From Niebla homalea (Eukaryota > Ascomycota > Lecanoromycetes > Lecanorales > Ramalinaceae): a stretch of 64,000 nucleotides of DNA. Positions 25,166 through 39,627 of this stretch are shown piece after piece (within the stretch, counting starts at the first letter, position 1; every line of letters begins with the position of its first letter). The position numbers and the translations under genes are program-made. Location of the stretch: contig JAHGAU010000004.1 in the NCBI GenBank assembly GCA_019925105.1, forward strand, positions 1,798,001 to 1,862,000, written 5' to 3'. The notes beneath the pieces are model-generated. The model was given only the letters and a program-made list of their open reading frames with translations. It had not been told where the DNA came from and ran no database searches.

Positions 25166-27390
25166 TACCCCCTTAAGATCGTAATATTATTATAATGATA
25201 ATATAGATCCTAAATACCCTTATTATAACCACCTTTTAATTATTAATATACCGTAATTATTTTAGGTAAAAAGTACATCTAGAATTTAAAGTCAAAAAGT
25301 TAAAGAAAAAATTGGTAATTTTAAAAGTAACAATAATAATAAAACCTTTATATTTTAGGTTACTTTAAAGCTTTATATATACTTAATTAAGCTCTGGATA
25401 TTAACTTAAATAATCTTATTAAGTAATTATTATTAATTATATATTAAAAAAAAGTTAAAATTAATAAAATCGTAAATATAAACGAACTTAATACGGTTAT
25501 CGTTTACCCGGTTTATAATCGTAAATTTTTAAAAGTTAAATCTCTTAAAAATAACGTCTCCGGGTTTTTACCGAGTTATATTATAGTACGAGGTTATTTT
25601 AAGGTTTATCGTTTTTAAGGCTTAAAAACTTTATAAATTCTTTATATTTTTATAACGGTAAGGGCTTTATAAAGCCGTCCGTTAATATTTTTACTATTAA
25701 TATATACTTAATATTAATTATTTTCTTTTGATACTTTTATCGTAATTAATAATAATATATATTTATATAACGGAGTTTTATAATAAATTAAAAGTTTATC
25801 CCTTAGATTATACGGATTATTTAAATATTACCATATTTAATCTTTAATAAATTTCATAAATTTAATATAATTATTTTAAAGAAACGGTTTTATTATATTA
25901 GTTTTTTTAGCGTAAAAGTAAGGCTAAAAGATTTAATTTTAATAGAGCTTCTTATTACCTTCTTTTATTTTATTACTTTTTAATTAATGAAACTTTTAAA
26001 TAGCTTAAAAATATAGTTTTATAAGTTATATTATAATTTAAAATAATTAATAAATAATGGATTTAAGGATTTTATAAAAACGGTATATAAAATAATGATT
26101 TTTCCGTTATATATAATAATATAATACTTAATATATATAAGGTATTATAATGCTTTTATAATTACTTTTAATCATTATTTTAACGGATTCATAAGGAACT
26201 TAAAAAAGTTAAACGTTAAATACATAATATCCGTCTTCGTAATAATAATTATAAGGTTAATAAAGCCGATAAATTATTAATATATATAAATCTCTTAAGG
26301 TAAACTTATCCGGTATTTTTAATAAAAAGTTTAATATTCCGTAAAGGTACTTTAAGAATACGATTTATTATAATATTGAATTTTACCGTAAGCTTATCGA
26401 TATAATTATTGTAATATAAATAGATTTTTTAATTTAATTAATTTTATATTATTTTTATATTTAAGAATTATTTTATCTTACTTAAATTTCTTATTTTATA
26501 AACCTTAAAAAGTTTACTTTAAAGGATATTTTTTTTTTAATTATACTTATAATCGTAAATAATAATAAAATTATTTATAAAAAAGAAAATTATTATATAA
26601 TTATTGATAAAAGATATTCAACTTACGGGACTTATTTTAAACCTAAATTTATTAAGGTTTTTAGGAGATTTTTAAATTATAAAGTTAATAATTATTTAAG
26701 TTTATACAAAGCTTAAAGTAAAAGAAGTAAGTTTTTATTCTTATACCTTTTTAATTTTTTAATTTATATAAACTTATTTATCTCGCTATTAATAAACGTA
26801 TTAACGGCGTCCTATTATTTTATATTTAAATCGAATATAATTATTATAGCTATAAGTACCCTAAGAACCTTAATTATTAAGGTAACGGTAAATATATCTT
26901 AATCGGTCTTTTAAAAATTACCCTTTATATAAAGTCTTGTTTTATACTTAATAAGATATCTTTTAACGTTAAATTGATATTTAAATATTTAAATAATAAA
27001 TATCAATATTCTATCCGCTTTTTTAATATACTTAAATAAGATTTCTTCTTATATACCTTTCCCTTTCAGAGCTTTAAGCTTTATTTTAATTATTAACTTT
27101 AAGCCCGTAACGTATAAGTATTTCAATATATAACGATAATATTTTAACTTAATAAGTAAAGTATTATAGTGGAGTATACTTATTTTTAATAAAGAAAACG
27201 ATAGCTTTTCGTCCTTTTTATAAAGCTTATAAGATAATAAAAAAGTAGTAAATGTTATATAATATAATTACTTTAATTTATTTATAATTAAAGTAAAAAC
27301 TGTAATATAATTCGCTTTCTTTATACTTCTTATGGCTCTTTTTCTTTTTATAAAATTATTTATGAAAATAAATGAAGGGAATAAAATTAT
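25166..27390 (-). other. Copia interior, 3' part (integrase end to reverse transcriptase/RNase H expected)
   Basis: RIP-saturated. The integrase C-terminal motif region is recognisable at about 26900-26700 on the minus strand. The rest, where RT and RNase H belong, has no uninterrupted motif I can read. It ends at the 8-bp duplication AAAATTAT (27383-27390) of LINE copy 1. Confidence 0.6.
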
Positions 27391-30300
27391 ATAAATAGAA
27401 TGGCGACGAACAACGGGACCTTAAAGGTCAAAAACGATACACGTATATATAGCTTAAATAATAATAAGGATAATACCTTAAATGCGATAAGCGGAAGCGG
27501 AATAAGAGTAAAAAAAGAAAAAGAGGAAAGGTAAGCGGCTTAGGTTAATAAGAATAATAATAAGTTATATAAATAACGTGATAAATACGAAATAAAAAGG
27601 CCTTAAATTAAATAAAGAGCCTGTAATTAATAAAATACGCGTAAAAAAACGTATATAACGCGTAAAGGTATTATTATAAAAGGTAATAAATAAAAGGCGG
27701 AAAAGACGAGGATAATATACGGGGACGGATAAAGAATAAACGGAGGCGTAAAAAGCTTTTTTAAGTATATATAAATTAAGAAAAAGCTAAGTAAAAATAA
27801 AGAAATATTAAATAAATAAGAATAAATTATAAAAAAAAAAATTATTAAATATATAAGGGAAAAACAAAAAAGGAAAAAACGTTAAAAACGCTAAAAAACC
27901 TCCTTATAATTATATAAAAGGATATTACGTTAAAAACCTAGCCGATACTATAAATCGGGTTACGTGGAATAAGAAACTTTTATATAAATACAGGGAGATA
28001 TTTAAAGGAATTAAAGAGGTTACGTAAAGCTTAAAAGGTAATAATAAGGGTGCCGGTAAATAAAAACGAAAAAAAATAGAAAGGATACGTATAAAATAAA
28101 GAAGCAACGGAAAAAACTTTAATGAAAGGAGTAAAAATAAGCTGGGTAATAAAAGTTACGAGGGCGGTATTAACGTTAACGGTAAAAAAAATAAAAACGA
28201 AAAAGAAAATAACAATATTAAGGAAAATGAAAATAATAACCATATAATTATCGGGCGAAGAAAAAAGGAATATAATAATAAAAATAAACTTATTATAATT
28301 AATAAAGGCATTTAAGGTAACGGGAAAGACATTAATAAAATAAATTATTATAATACGTAAGCTATAAAATAAGGATATTTTCTTTAATATAATTTTATTA
28401 GAAATAAGGGAGGGGCTAAAGAAATTAAAGGGATAAGTTAATAAAAAGGGATATAAAACGGTAAAAGTATTAAAATAATCGTTTATTATCGCGGTAAACA
28501 GGATATATTTAATAAGGTTTATAAGGGAAAAAGGGGAAATTATTTTAAAGCGGATAAAAAAAGGAAAATACGGTCTTTTACTTTAAGCTAAAAATCGTTA
28601 ATTATAATCTTTCCTTTATAATAAAGAAATTAAACGTTTTTAGTTATATAAAAAGATACTTTATAATTATCTTAAGTATAACGTTAATAAGGATATATAA
28701 GAATATCCTTAATAAAAGGGTAATAAAAGGTAAATATTTTAAATTAACGAAACCTTAAAATTAAATAGCGGATATTTATTAATATTTTAAATATTAAAAA
28801 TATAAATATATTATTATAAAGTATTTTAATAATATAAAGTATACGGTATATATTAAAGGGTATAATACGTATAAATACGTTAACTTAATAATAAAGGGTT
28901 TAACGAAGAATACGCTAAAATACGTAACGTATAATAATAATAATTACTCGGTATAAAACTTATAATATATAGTAAAAGTAAAAAAGACTTAATATAAAAA
29001 GATTAGGATAATAGTTAAGGTTTAATGCTATAATTTATATAAATTTAAATTAATAAAGTAATTAAAAACGGTTTTAAGACGTAAACGGAACTTATTAAAC
29101 AAGGAAAAATAAAGTATAATAACCGATAACGTAAAAAAGAGGAAGCTTATAATAATATTAATCCTTAAGGCTAACCGTTTAATTAGGATTACTATTATAA
29201 TAAAAAGATTAAAATAAATAACGTTTAATTTTAAAAAGAAACCGTTTATATAAATAAAAGTTAATAAAGAAAGCTTAATAAACGTTAATATTTAATATAT
29301 TTACGCTTTTAAAAATAATATAATATAACGTATATAAAGAAGTAATTAAAGTTATAATATTAATATTTAAATTTAAGGAAATAAAGGATATTAATATTAT
29401 AATAATATAAAAGCCATTATATAATCCGTATATTTATTTTTTAATTAATTTAAGAAATGGTTTTTATTTAGCCTTTAAAGGTAATAAGATAATATAAATA
29501 TACTTCTTTATTAATAAAAGGTTAAATATAAATAGTTAAAACGTTATTTATTACGGAGGGAACCTATATACGCTCGGATCATATAAAAGGGGATATTAAA
29601 GGCAATTTAAATATTTATAATATATATAATCCGTTATTAATTAATAAAAAAAATCCTTTATAATCCCGTTATTTAAGGATATTATAACCGTATTTAATAA
29701 GTATTTCTTAATAAGGGACTTTAATCTTTTTTACGTTTAATAAAACGAAAACGGTTATATAATTAATTATATTAAATTTAAAGAGTTAGTAATAATTATT
29801 ATATAATTTAATTTTATATTATTAACGTTAAAAAGGGCTATTATATAAAAAAGCTATAAATTTAAAATTATAATTGATTTAATATTTAGCTTAAAAATAT
29901 TATTAATTCGGTTATAATATACGGACCTTAAAAAAACTTAAAATACGGTTTAAATTACGTCCTGATATAAATAACCTTAAATTAATCTGTTAATATAACT
30001 CCGCTTTTACCGTTTAAATAAGCGTAAAAAATAATTAAAAAATTTAAAAAATTTATAAAGGCGGTAAAAATAATATTTTAATTAATAAAGTTCCTTTGGC
30101 TTAATAATAAGGAATAAATTAACCGTTTTATAAAATAGATAATAAAAACTTTAAATAAAGTAATTAATATTATAATTTTAGTAATAAAGTTATCTTAAAA
30201 AGTTAAAACTTATTAAAATAAAAAATATATAAAAATAATTATAAAAGTAAAAGCGCTTATATAATAAATTATTAAATATAAAAACCGGGAAACGCTTTAA

Positions 30301-33162
30301 CGGTTAAAAAGAACTTAAAAAGAAAAAAAAAGAATTATCCGGAAGATTAAGTAAATAAACTTTTAAACTATAATATATAACTTAACGGTTTTTTTTTTTC
30401 GCGGTATTTAAAAGTTAATAAAATACGGTAAAGAATAAAATAAAAAACTTAAATTTATCCTTAAGTTTTTACCCTTAAAAAAGACTAAACGGTATAATAA
30501 TAAATACCTTTAACGGTAAAATTAAGGCTTTTAAAAAGGCGTTCTTTCCCTTATTATTAAAAGTTAACTTAATAAATATCGATAATACGGTATATTCTAA
30601 ATTAATAATAATAAGTAAACTAATAATCCAAGAAATAATAATTAAAACGATTAATAAACCGAAGAAAAATAAAGCCCTTAAACTTAACGGTATATTAAAT
30701 AAATTCCTATTTATAATAATATTATTATTTAAAGAGGTTTTTATTTATTTATTTTAAGTTTATTTTAATATAAAATATTATTTTTATAAATTTAAGGAAA
30801 TTAAAATAATTATTTTTAAGAAGCCAATTAAGTTAAATTACTTAAAAGTAAAATTATATAAATTTATAGTATTCCTTTATACGTTAAGGAAAACTTTAAA
30901 AACGGTAATTATAAAGATTTTAAATAATTATATAAATGAATATAAATTGCTTTTTAATTAATAAATAAAAGTAAGAAAAAAACGGTTAACGTAAACGGTT
31001 CTTAAAGGCTTAATTAATAATATATATATAATATAAAATTATAAAAAAAAGTAGATTATAAGTTTTTTTTCTTTAAATATTATAAAAGTATTTAATAAAG
31101 TAAATTATTAAAGGTTATTATATAATTTACGGAAAAAAGGGGTCTTATTTTTTTTTATAAGTTAAATAAAAAGTTTCTTAAATAATTAAGCGACGTTAAT
31201 TAACCTAAGATAAAAGATAAGTATAATAAAGCCCGTTATAATAAAGATTCCTTAAAGGTTATTTATCTCCTTAATTTTATTTTTGTTTTTTAACGGCCCG
31301 TTTATTAAAGACTTAATAAAGTTAAAATAAAAAATTTAAATAAAAAACTTTATTAATAATATTTACTTTTTAATTTATAATACGTTTATCTATATAAATT
31401 ATTATTTAATGTTAAAATAAACTTATAAAATTTACTTATAATAAGTAAAAATATTTAAGGCTTAATTCGCCTTATATAAGTATAAATTTATTTATATAAT
31501 AAGGAGTTTAAAGCTATATAATATAATAATTATAATAAATTTAAATAACATAACGGTAAAACCGGAAATTAGTATTAAGGTACTTAATTTATAAGTTAAT
31601 AGGAAACTGGATTAAAAGATTATATAAGAAAGGTTTAAAAGAAAATAATTTCATAAAAAAGGGGCCTTATTTATTTTATAACGTTAACGTAAAAAACTAT
31701 TTTATAAAAGGTTAAAATTATTTATTAAACGGTTATAAAGCTTACGATAATATACGTAATAATTATTTAATACGTATTTAAGAATATATTTAAATATAAA
31801 AAAGAACCTATCCGGTAATTATAAAAAGTTTAAAACCAATACTTAAAAATAATAAATAAAGTATATAAAATAACTCCCATCCCGGTATTAAAATCTAAGG
31901 TTTTTATATTATTAATAAAGCTGGCCTTAAATTAAATAATCGCTTAAAAAAAACTTAAAAAAAGTATAAACTTAATTATATTAATAAAAAATGAACGTAT
32001 TTATTAAAACTATAAAAAGCCTTAAATAAAAAAGCATAAAAAAACGGTACCTACCCCCTTTATAGAAGTTAAATAAAAATAAATTATAAAAAACGTCGAT
32101 TTAATTTACGTTTAAAAAGTTAACGTAAAAGTATATAAACTTTTATTTAAAGTAAAAACAATAGAAAAGAAAAAAACCGTAAAAGTAAAATTAATAATAA
32201 TTATTTTATAAATTATAAAGAAATAAATAAAACGTTAACGTAAATATAAAGAATTAATCCTTTAAGGGCGACGGTATTTAACTTTAAATAATAATAAGGT
32301 TATTAATAAATATCTTTAACGTTATAAAATTATAAAAAAAAATAATAATACATTAATAATTTAACTCTGGATAAATAAAAACGGTTAGCTTACTTCCTTT
32401 TTATCGTATATATTAATAGCCGGATTAACGTTAACTATAAGTATAAATAATAAAAGTAAAACGTTATATATATATTAATTTCTTATTTATTATTTAAAGA
32501 ATTTAAATTAAGCTTAATTAATAAGGTAAAGATTAATAATTATTATTAAATACTTATTAATAAAAAGGGTATTAAAGCGGCCGTTAAATTCATAAATATT
32601 ACGGGCTTATTATTATAATTTAATTTAATTAAAGAAAGAAATAAAATGGTCAAAAACCTAATTAAGAAACCTCGCTATTAACTTAAGGGTAAAAAATAAC
32701 GGCGGAAAAATTATATTTAATAAAGGATTAAAAAGGCTATAAATACCGGAGCGGTATAAAAAATAATATTATATTAATTAATAAAATCGAATAAATAAAA
32801 TAATAATAATATATATATTAATAAAGATATTTAATAATATAATCAGAATTTTAAAATTTTAATATTAAATAAACCCGTAAAATAACGGAAAAACAATAAA
32901 TTTAAAAATAACCTTTAAGTAAATTCAATTATAATATTATAGGTTTTCTTAAAAAAAACGTATAAATAAATTTTTATTCTTTAAACGGCCGTAAATACTC
33001 TTAGCCCTTAAGATAAGAGTAAAGGCTGGGTAAATATTAATTTTTATTCTTAATATTATGGATATCGGGTTTTTACGGTTATTAATAAGGCTAAATGGCC
33101 AAGTATTAAGGAACGCCGGAATTAGCTTAACTAGATCCGTAATATAAATCAATCAATCAATC
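27391..33162 (+). mobile_element. Tad-like non-LTR retrotransposon (LINE), full-length copy 1
   Basis: 5772 bp, flanked by AAAATTAT at 27383-27390 and 33163-33170 (10 of 11 bases if extended). ORF1 opens at ATG 27400 (MATNNGT..). The reverse transcriptase reads LILFLFFNGPFIKDLI near 31290 and FINNIYFLIYN near 31355, where the catalytic FxDD has become NN by G-to-A change. The 3' end is AACGCCGGAATTAGCTTA.. with an AATC-unit tail. Length agrees with the other two full copies to within 4 bp. All frames are interrupted by RIP stops. Confidence 0.85.
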
Positions 33163-33462
33163 AAAATTATTTATATTAAAGTCGGATTTATTATTGTTTT
33201 TCTTTTTTAACTTTAAAACTAATAAAGCTAATAAAATTAAGAACGGATTTATTAATAAAGTTAATAATTTATTACCGTTACCGTTACCGTTATTTCCTGC
33301 GTCATTATTCTTAAATGCTATATTATAATTTATTAATATTAAAGATAATAAAAATAAATAATTTTTTATTATTCTTTTCCTTTTCCTTTTTATATAAGGT
33401 TAACGGTATTATTTATTAATTTTTTTCTTCTTTATTATTTAATAATAGCTTAATAATAATAT
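33163..33462 (-). other. Copia interior fragment between two LINE copies
   Basis: About 300 bp separating the tails of two oppositely oriented LINEs, bracketed by their target duplications. It includes a short ACCGTT tandem run near 33277-33297. By position it belongs to the copia interior. Confidence 0.65.
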
Positions 33463-36400
33463 TGATTAATTGATTGATTAATTTATACTACGGATTTAGC
33501 TAAGCTAATTCCGGCGTTCTTTAATATTCGGCCATTTAGCCTTATTAATAACCGTAAAAAAAACCCGATATCCATAACGTTAAAAATAAAAACCGGTATT
33601 TACCTAGCCTTTACTTACGTTTTAAGGGTTAAAAGCATTTACGGCCGTTTAGAGAATAAGAATTTATTTATACGTTTTTTTTAAGAAAACCTATAATATT
33701 ACGACCGAATTTACTTAAGGATTACCTTTAAACCTATTATTCTTCCGTTACCCTATAAGTTGATTTAATATTAAAGTTTTAAAATTCCGATTATATTATT
33801 AAATATCCTTATTAATATATATATTATTATTATTTTATTTATAAGATTCCGCCGACCGGTATAATATCGTTTTTTATATTGCTCCGGTATTTATAACCCT
33901 TTTAGCCCCTTATTAGGTATAGTTTTCCCGTTGCTACTTTTTACCCCCGGATTAACGGCGAGGTTTCTTAATTAAATTTTTAATTACTTTATTTATTTTT
34001 TTAATTAAGTTAAATTATAATAATAAACTTATAATTATTATAAATTTAATAGCCGCCTTAATACCCTTTTTATTAATAAATATTTAACGATAATCATTAA
34101 TCTTTACCTTTTTAATTAATTTTAATTTACGTTCCTTAAATAATAAATAAGAAATTAATATATATATAACGTTTTACTTTTATTATTTATATTTATAATT
34201 AACGTTAATCCGGTTATTAACGTATATGATAAAAAGGAAATAAACTAAGCCGTTTTTATTTATTTAAAGTTAAATTATTAATATATTATTATTTTTCTTT
34301 ATAATCCCGTAATACCGGAAATATTTATTAATAACTTTATTATTATTTAACGTTAAGTACCGTCGTCCTTAAGGGATTAATTCTTTATATTTACGTTAAC
34401 GCTTTATTTACCTCTTTATAATTTATAAGGTAATTACCGTTAATTTCGCTTTTATAGCCTTTTTCTTTTTCGCCGTTTTTACTTTAAATAAAAGTTTATA
34501 TATTCTTATATTAACTTTTTACACGTAAGTTAAATTGACTTTTTTTTTTTAATTTACTTTAATTTGACTTCTATAAAAAAAGTAAATACCGCTTTTTTAC
34601 GTTTTCTTATTAAAGGCTTTTTATAGTTTTAATAAATACGTTTATTTCCTATTAATATAATTAAGTTTATACCTTTTTTAAGTTTTATTTAAGCGATTAT
34701 TTAATTTAAGGTTAACTTTATTAATAATATAAAGATTTTAAGTTTTAATACCGGAATAAGAATCGCTTTATATACTTTACTTATTACTTTTAAGTATTAA
34801 TTTTAAACCTTTTATAATTACCGGATAGGCTTTTTTTATATTTAAGCGTATTTTTAGGTACGTATTAAATAGTTATTACGTATATTATCGTAAATTTTAT
34901 AACCGTTTAATAAACGGTTTTAACCTTCTATAAGGTAGCTCCTTATATTAACGTTATAAAATAAATAAAACCCCTTTCTTATAAAATTATCTTCTTTTAA
35001 ACCTTTTTTATATAGTCCTTTTAATTTAATTTCTTATCGATTTATAAGTTAAATACCTTAATATTAACTTCCGGTTTTATTATTATATTATTTAAGTTCA
35101 TTATAGTTATTATAATATATAACTTTAAGCTTTTTATTATATAAATAAGTTTATATTTATATAAAATAAATTAAGTTTTATATATTTTGATTTATTGTAA
35201 ATAGACTTTATAAGCCTATTTTAATTTTAAATAATTCATATAAATAAACGTATTATAAATTAAAAGGTAAATATTATTAATAAAGTTCCTTATTTAGACC
35301 TTTTATTTCAGCTTTATTAAGTCTTTAATAAATAGGCTATTAAAAAACAGGAATAAAATTAAGGAAATAAGTAACCTTTAAAGAATTCCTATTATTACGG
35401 GCTTTATCGTATTTATTTTCTATTTTAGGTTAATTAACGTTATTAAATTATTTAAGAAACTTTTTATTTAATTTATAAAGAAAAATAAAACCCTTTTTTT
35501 CCGTAAATTATATAATAACCTTTAATAGTTTATTTTATTAAATATTTTTATAATATTTAAAGAAAGAAAGCTTACGATATATTTCTTCTTATAGTTTTAT
35601 ACCGTATATATATTATTAATTAAGTTTTTAAAAGCCGTCTCCGTTAATTATCCTTTTCTTACCCTTATTTATTAATTAAAAAGCAACTTATACTTTTTTA
35701 TATAATTATTTAAGATCTTTATGATTACCGTTTTTAAAGCTTTCTTTAATATATAAAGGAGTATTATAGGTTTATATGACTTTACCTTTAAATAATTTAA
35801 TTTAACCGGCTTCTTAAGGATAATTATCTTAACTTCCTTAAATTTATAAGGGTAATATCCTATATTGAAATAAACTTAAAATAAATAAATAAAAATCTTT
35901 TTAAATAATAACGTTACTATAAATAAGAACTTATTTAATATACCGTTAAGTTTAAGGGTTTTATCCTTTTTCGGTTTATTAATTATTTTAATTATTATTT
36001 CTTAAGTTATTATTTTATTTATTATTATTAATTTAAGATATACCGTACCGTTAATATTTATTAAATTAGCTTTTAATAACGGAGGAAAGAACGCTTCTTT
36101 AAAAGCCTTAATTTTACCGTTAAAAGTATTCGTTATTATACCGTTTAATCTTTTTAAGGGTAAAAACTTGGGAATAAATTTAGGTTTTTTATTCTGTTTT
36201 TTACCGTATTTTACTAGCTTTTAAATATTACGAGGGGAAACCGTTAAATTATATATTATAGCCCGGAAGTATATCTATTTAGCCTTCCGGATAATTCTTT
36301 CCTTTTTTTCTTAAGTTTCCTTTAATTATTAAAGTATTTCTTAATTCTTATATTTAATAATTTACTTTATAAGCGCTTTTACCTTTATAATCGCTTTTAT

Positions 36401-39400
36401 ATATTCTTCGTTTTAATAAGTTTTAATTCTTTAAAATAACTTTATTATTAAGATTATAACGTTAATTATTTCATTTAAAGCCTTTATTACCCGTTTTATA
36501 AAACAGTCGATTTATTCCTTATTATTAAACCGGGGAGTTCTGTTAATTAAGATATTATTTTTACCGCCTTTATTAATACCTTAACTTCCTTAACCGTCTT
36601 CTACGCTTATTTAAACGGTAAAAACGGGGTCGTATTAATGGATTAATTTAAGGTCGTCTGTATCGGGACGTAATCCGAACCGTATTTTAGGTCTTTTTAG
36701 GGTTTATATACTATAATTAAGTTAATAATATTTTCTGAACTAAATATTAAGTCGATCGTAATTTTAAGTTTATAACTTTCTTATATAATAGCCCCTTTTA
36801 ATGTTAATAATATAAAATTAAATTATATAATAATTATTAATAGCTTTTTAAATTCAATATAATTAATTATATAACCGTTTTTATTTTATTAAATATAATA
36901 AAGATTAAAGTCTTTTATTAAAAGGTATTTATTAAATATGGTTATAATATCCTTAAGTAATAAAATTATAAAGGGTTTTTCTTATTAACCGGTAACGGAT
37001 TATACGTATTATAAATATTTAAAATACCGTTAATATCCCTTTTTTATATAATTTAGAATATATATAAATTCCCTTTATAATAAATAACGTTTTAACTATT
37101 TATATTTAATTTTTTATTAATAAAAAAGTATATTTACGTTATTTCGTTACTTTTAAAAATTAAGTAAAAACCATTTCCCGGGTTAATTAAAAAGTAAATA
37201 TATAGATTATATAACGGCTTCTATATTATTATAATATCAATATCCTTTATCTTTTTAAATTTAAATATCAATATTATAACTTTAATTACTTCCTTATATA
37301 CGTTATATTATATTACCCTTAAAAGCGTAAATATATTAAATATTAATATCTATTAAGCTTTTTTTATTAATTTTTATTTATATAAATGATTTTTCCGTAA
37401 AGTTAAGTATTATTTATTTTAATTTTCTCGCTATAATAGTAATCCCGGTTAAGCGGCCAGCTTTAAAGGTTAATATCACTATAAATTTCTTCTTTTTTAC
37501 GTTATTAATTATTACGTTTTACCCTTTCTTATTTAATAAGCTCCGTTTACGTTTTAAAACCGTTTTTAATTATTTTACTAATTTAAGTTCGTATAAATTA
37601 TAACGTTAAACCTTAATTATTATTTTAATTTTTTTATATTAAGTTTCCTTCGCTTTTATTATATACCGTAAGTTTTACGCTAAGTAATTATTATTACCGT
37701 ATATTACGCATTTTAACGCGTTTTTCGTTAAGCTTTTTATTATTAAGTTAACGTATTTATACGTATTATACCCTTTAATATATACTACGTACTTTATATT
37801 ATTAAGGTACCTTATAATAATATACTTATACCCTTAATATTTAAAGTATTAATAGATATCCGTTATCTGGTCTTAAGGTCTTATTAATTTAAGGGACTTA
37901 CTTTTTATTACCCCTTTATTAAGGATATCGTTATATATCCTTATTAACGTTACGTTTAAAATAACCATAAAGTATTTTTTTATATAATTAAAGGCGTTTA
38001 ATTTCTTTATTATAAGGGGGAGATTATAATTAATAATCTCTAGCCTAAAAAAAAGAACTATATTCTCCTTTTTTATTTACCTTAAAGTAACTTCCCCTTT
38101 TTCCCTTATAAACCTTATTAAGTATATCCTATTTATCGCGATAATAAAGGATTATTTTAATATTTTTACCGTTTTATATTCCCCATTACCGGCCTATCCC
38201 TTTAACTTCTTTAGCCTTTTTTTTGCCTTTAATAAAACTATATTAAGGAAAATATCTTTATTCTATAATTTACGTATTATAATAATTTATTCTATTAATA
38301 ATTCTTCCGTTATTTTAAACGCTTTTATTAATTATAACGGGTTTATTTTTATTATTATACTTTTCTTTTCCTCGTTTAATAATTATACGGTTACTATCCT
38401 CGCCTTCCTTAATACCGCCGCCTTTTCTTTTACCCCTATTTCCTTTATTATTAACGCCGGCGCCGCCCTTATAACCCTTATTATTTAACTTATCCCTGCT
38501 TTTTTTTTTAAAGTTTCCCCCGTTGCTCCTTTACTTTATATATATCCTTTTTATTTCCTTTCGCCTTTATCCGTTAACGCTTTTATTACCGCCCCTTAAG
38601 CTCCGTATAGCCTTTTTAATTCCTTTAAATTTTTCTTTATATTTACGTAAAAGTCTTTTATTTTCCGTAACCCGATTTATAGTATTAATTAGGTTTTTAA
38701 CGTAATATCCTTTTATATAATTATAAGGAAACCTTTTAACGCCCTTATTGTTTCCTCCTTTTTTACTTTTTCCTTACGTATTTAATAATTATTTTTTTTT
38801 ATAACCTATTCTTATTTATTTAATATTTCTTTATCTTTACTTAATTTTCTTTTAATTTATATATACTTAATAAGGCCTTTTATATTTCCGTTTACCCCTT
38901 ATCCGTCCCCGCGTACCGTCCTCGTCCCCTCCGCCCTTTATTTATTACCTTTTATAATAATATTTTTACGCGTTATATACGTTTTTTTACGTATATCTTA
39001 TTAACTATAAACTCCCTATGGTGGCAATAGCACACGTGTCGGTGAGGACATTCAGTGGTGTAATCGGAATTTTGAAGTTTTAGCATTGGACAGACCCGTA
39101 GGGTGACGGAAGAGTAACAGGTCCAGGGGCAACCCTTAAGTGGATTCAGTTATAGTATTATGGGTTTTCTTGGAAAAAGCGTATAAATAAATTCTTATTC
39201 TTTAAACGGCCGTAGATACTCTTAGCCCTTAAAACCTGAATAGAGGCTGGGTGGATACCGGTTTTTATTCTTAACGTTATGGATATCGGGTTTTTTGCGG
39301 TTATTAGTAAGGCTAAATGGCCGAGTATTAGGGAACGCCGGAATTAACTTAGCTAGATCCGTAGTATAAATCAATCAATCAATCAATAAACTCCCTATTC

Positions 39401-39615
39401 GATTTAAGGCCTTTTTATCTTATATTTATCGTATTATTCATATAATTTATTACTGTTCCTATTAACCTAAACCGCTTGCCCTTCTTCCCCTTTTATTTTT
39501 ACCATTATTTCGCTTCCGCTTATCGTATTTAAAGTATTATCCTTATTATTACTTAAGTTATATACGTATGCATCGTTTCTGACCTCTGGGGTCCCGTTAT
39601 TCGTCGCCATCGTTC
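33463..39615 (-). mobile_element. Tad-like LINE, full-length copy 2, with a nested insertion
   Basis: Reverse orientation; flanked by a perfect 12-bp duplication TAATAATAATAT at 33451-33462 and 39616-39627. The ATG of ORF1 is at 39608-39610 on the minus strand (MATNNGTPEV..). The AATC-type tail lies at 33463-33490. Subtracting the nested 366-bp insertion and its 13-bp duplication leaves 5774 bp, matching copies 1 and 3. Heavily RIP-mutated. Confidence 0.87.
39020..39385 (+). mobile_element. 5'-truncated LINE copy nested in LINE copy 2, barely RIP-mutated
   Basis: 366 bp flanked by a perfect 13-bp duplication ATAAACTCCCTAT (39007-39019 and 39386-39398). Its end, from GGTTTTCTTGG to the AATC tail, matches the last few hundred bases of copies 1 and 3. 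It keeps many CA, TG and CG dinucleotides (GGCAATAGCACACGTGTCGG), unlike the surrounding element. Truncation at the 5' end plus a tail is the hallmark of target-primed reverse transcription. Confidence 0.9.
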
Positions 39616-39627
39616 TAATAATAATAT

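Noticed and set aside
33277..33297. ACCGTT tandem run as a telomere-like or CRISPR-like array
   Set aside because: Only about three units inside a retrotransposon remnant; no spacer structure and not the common fungal telomere unit.
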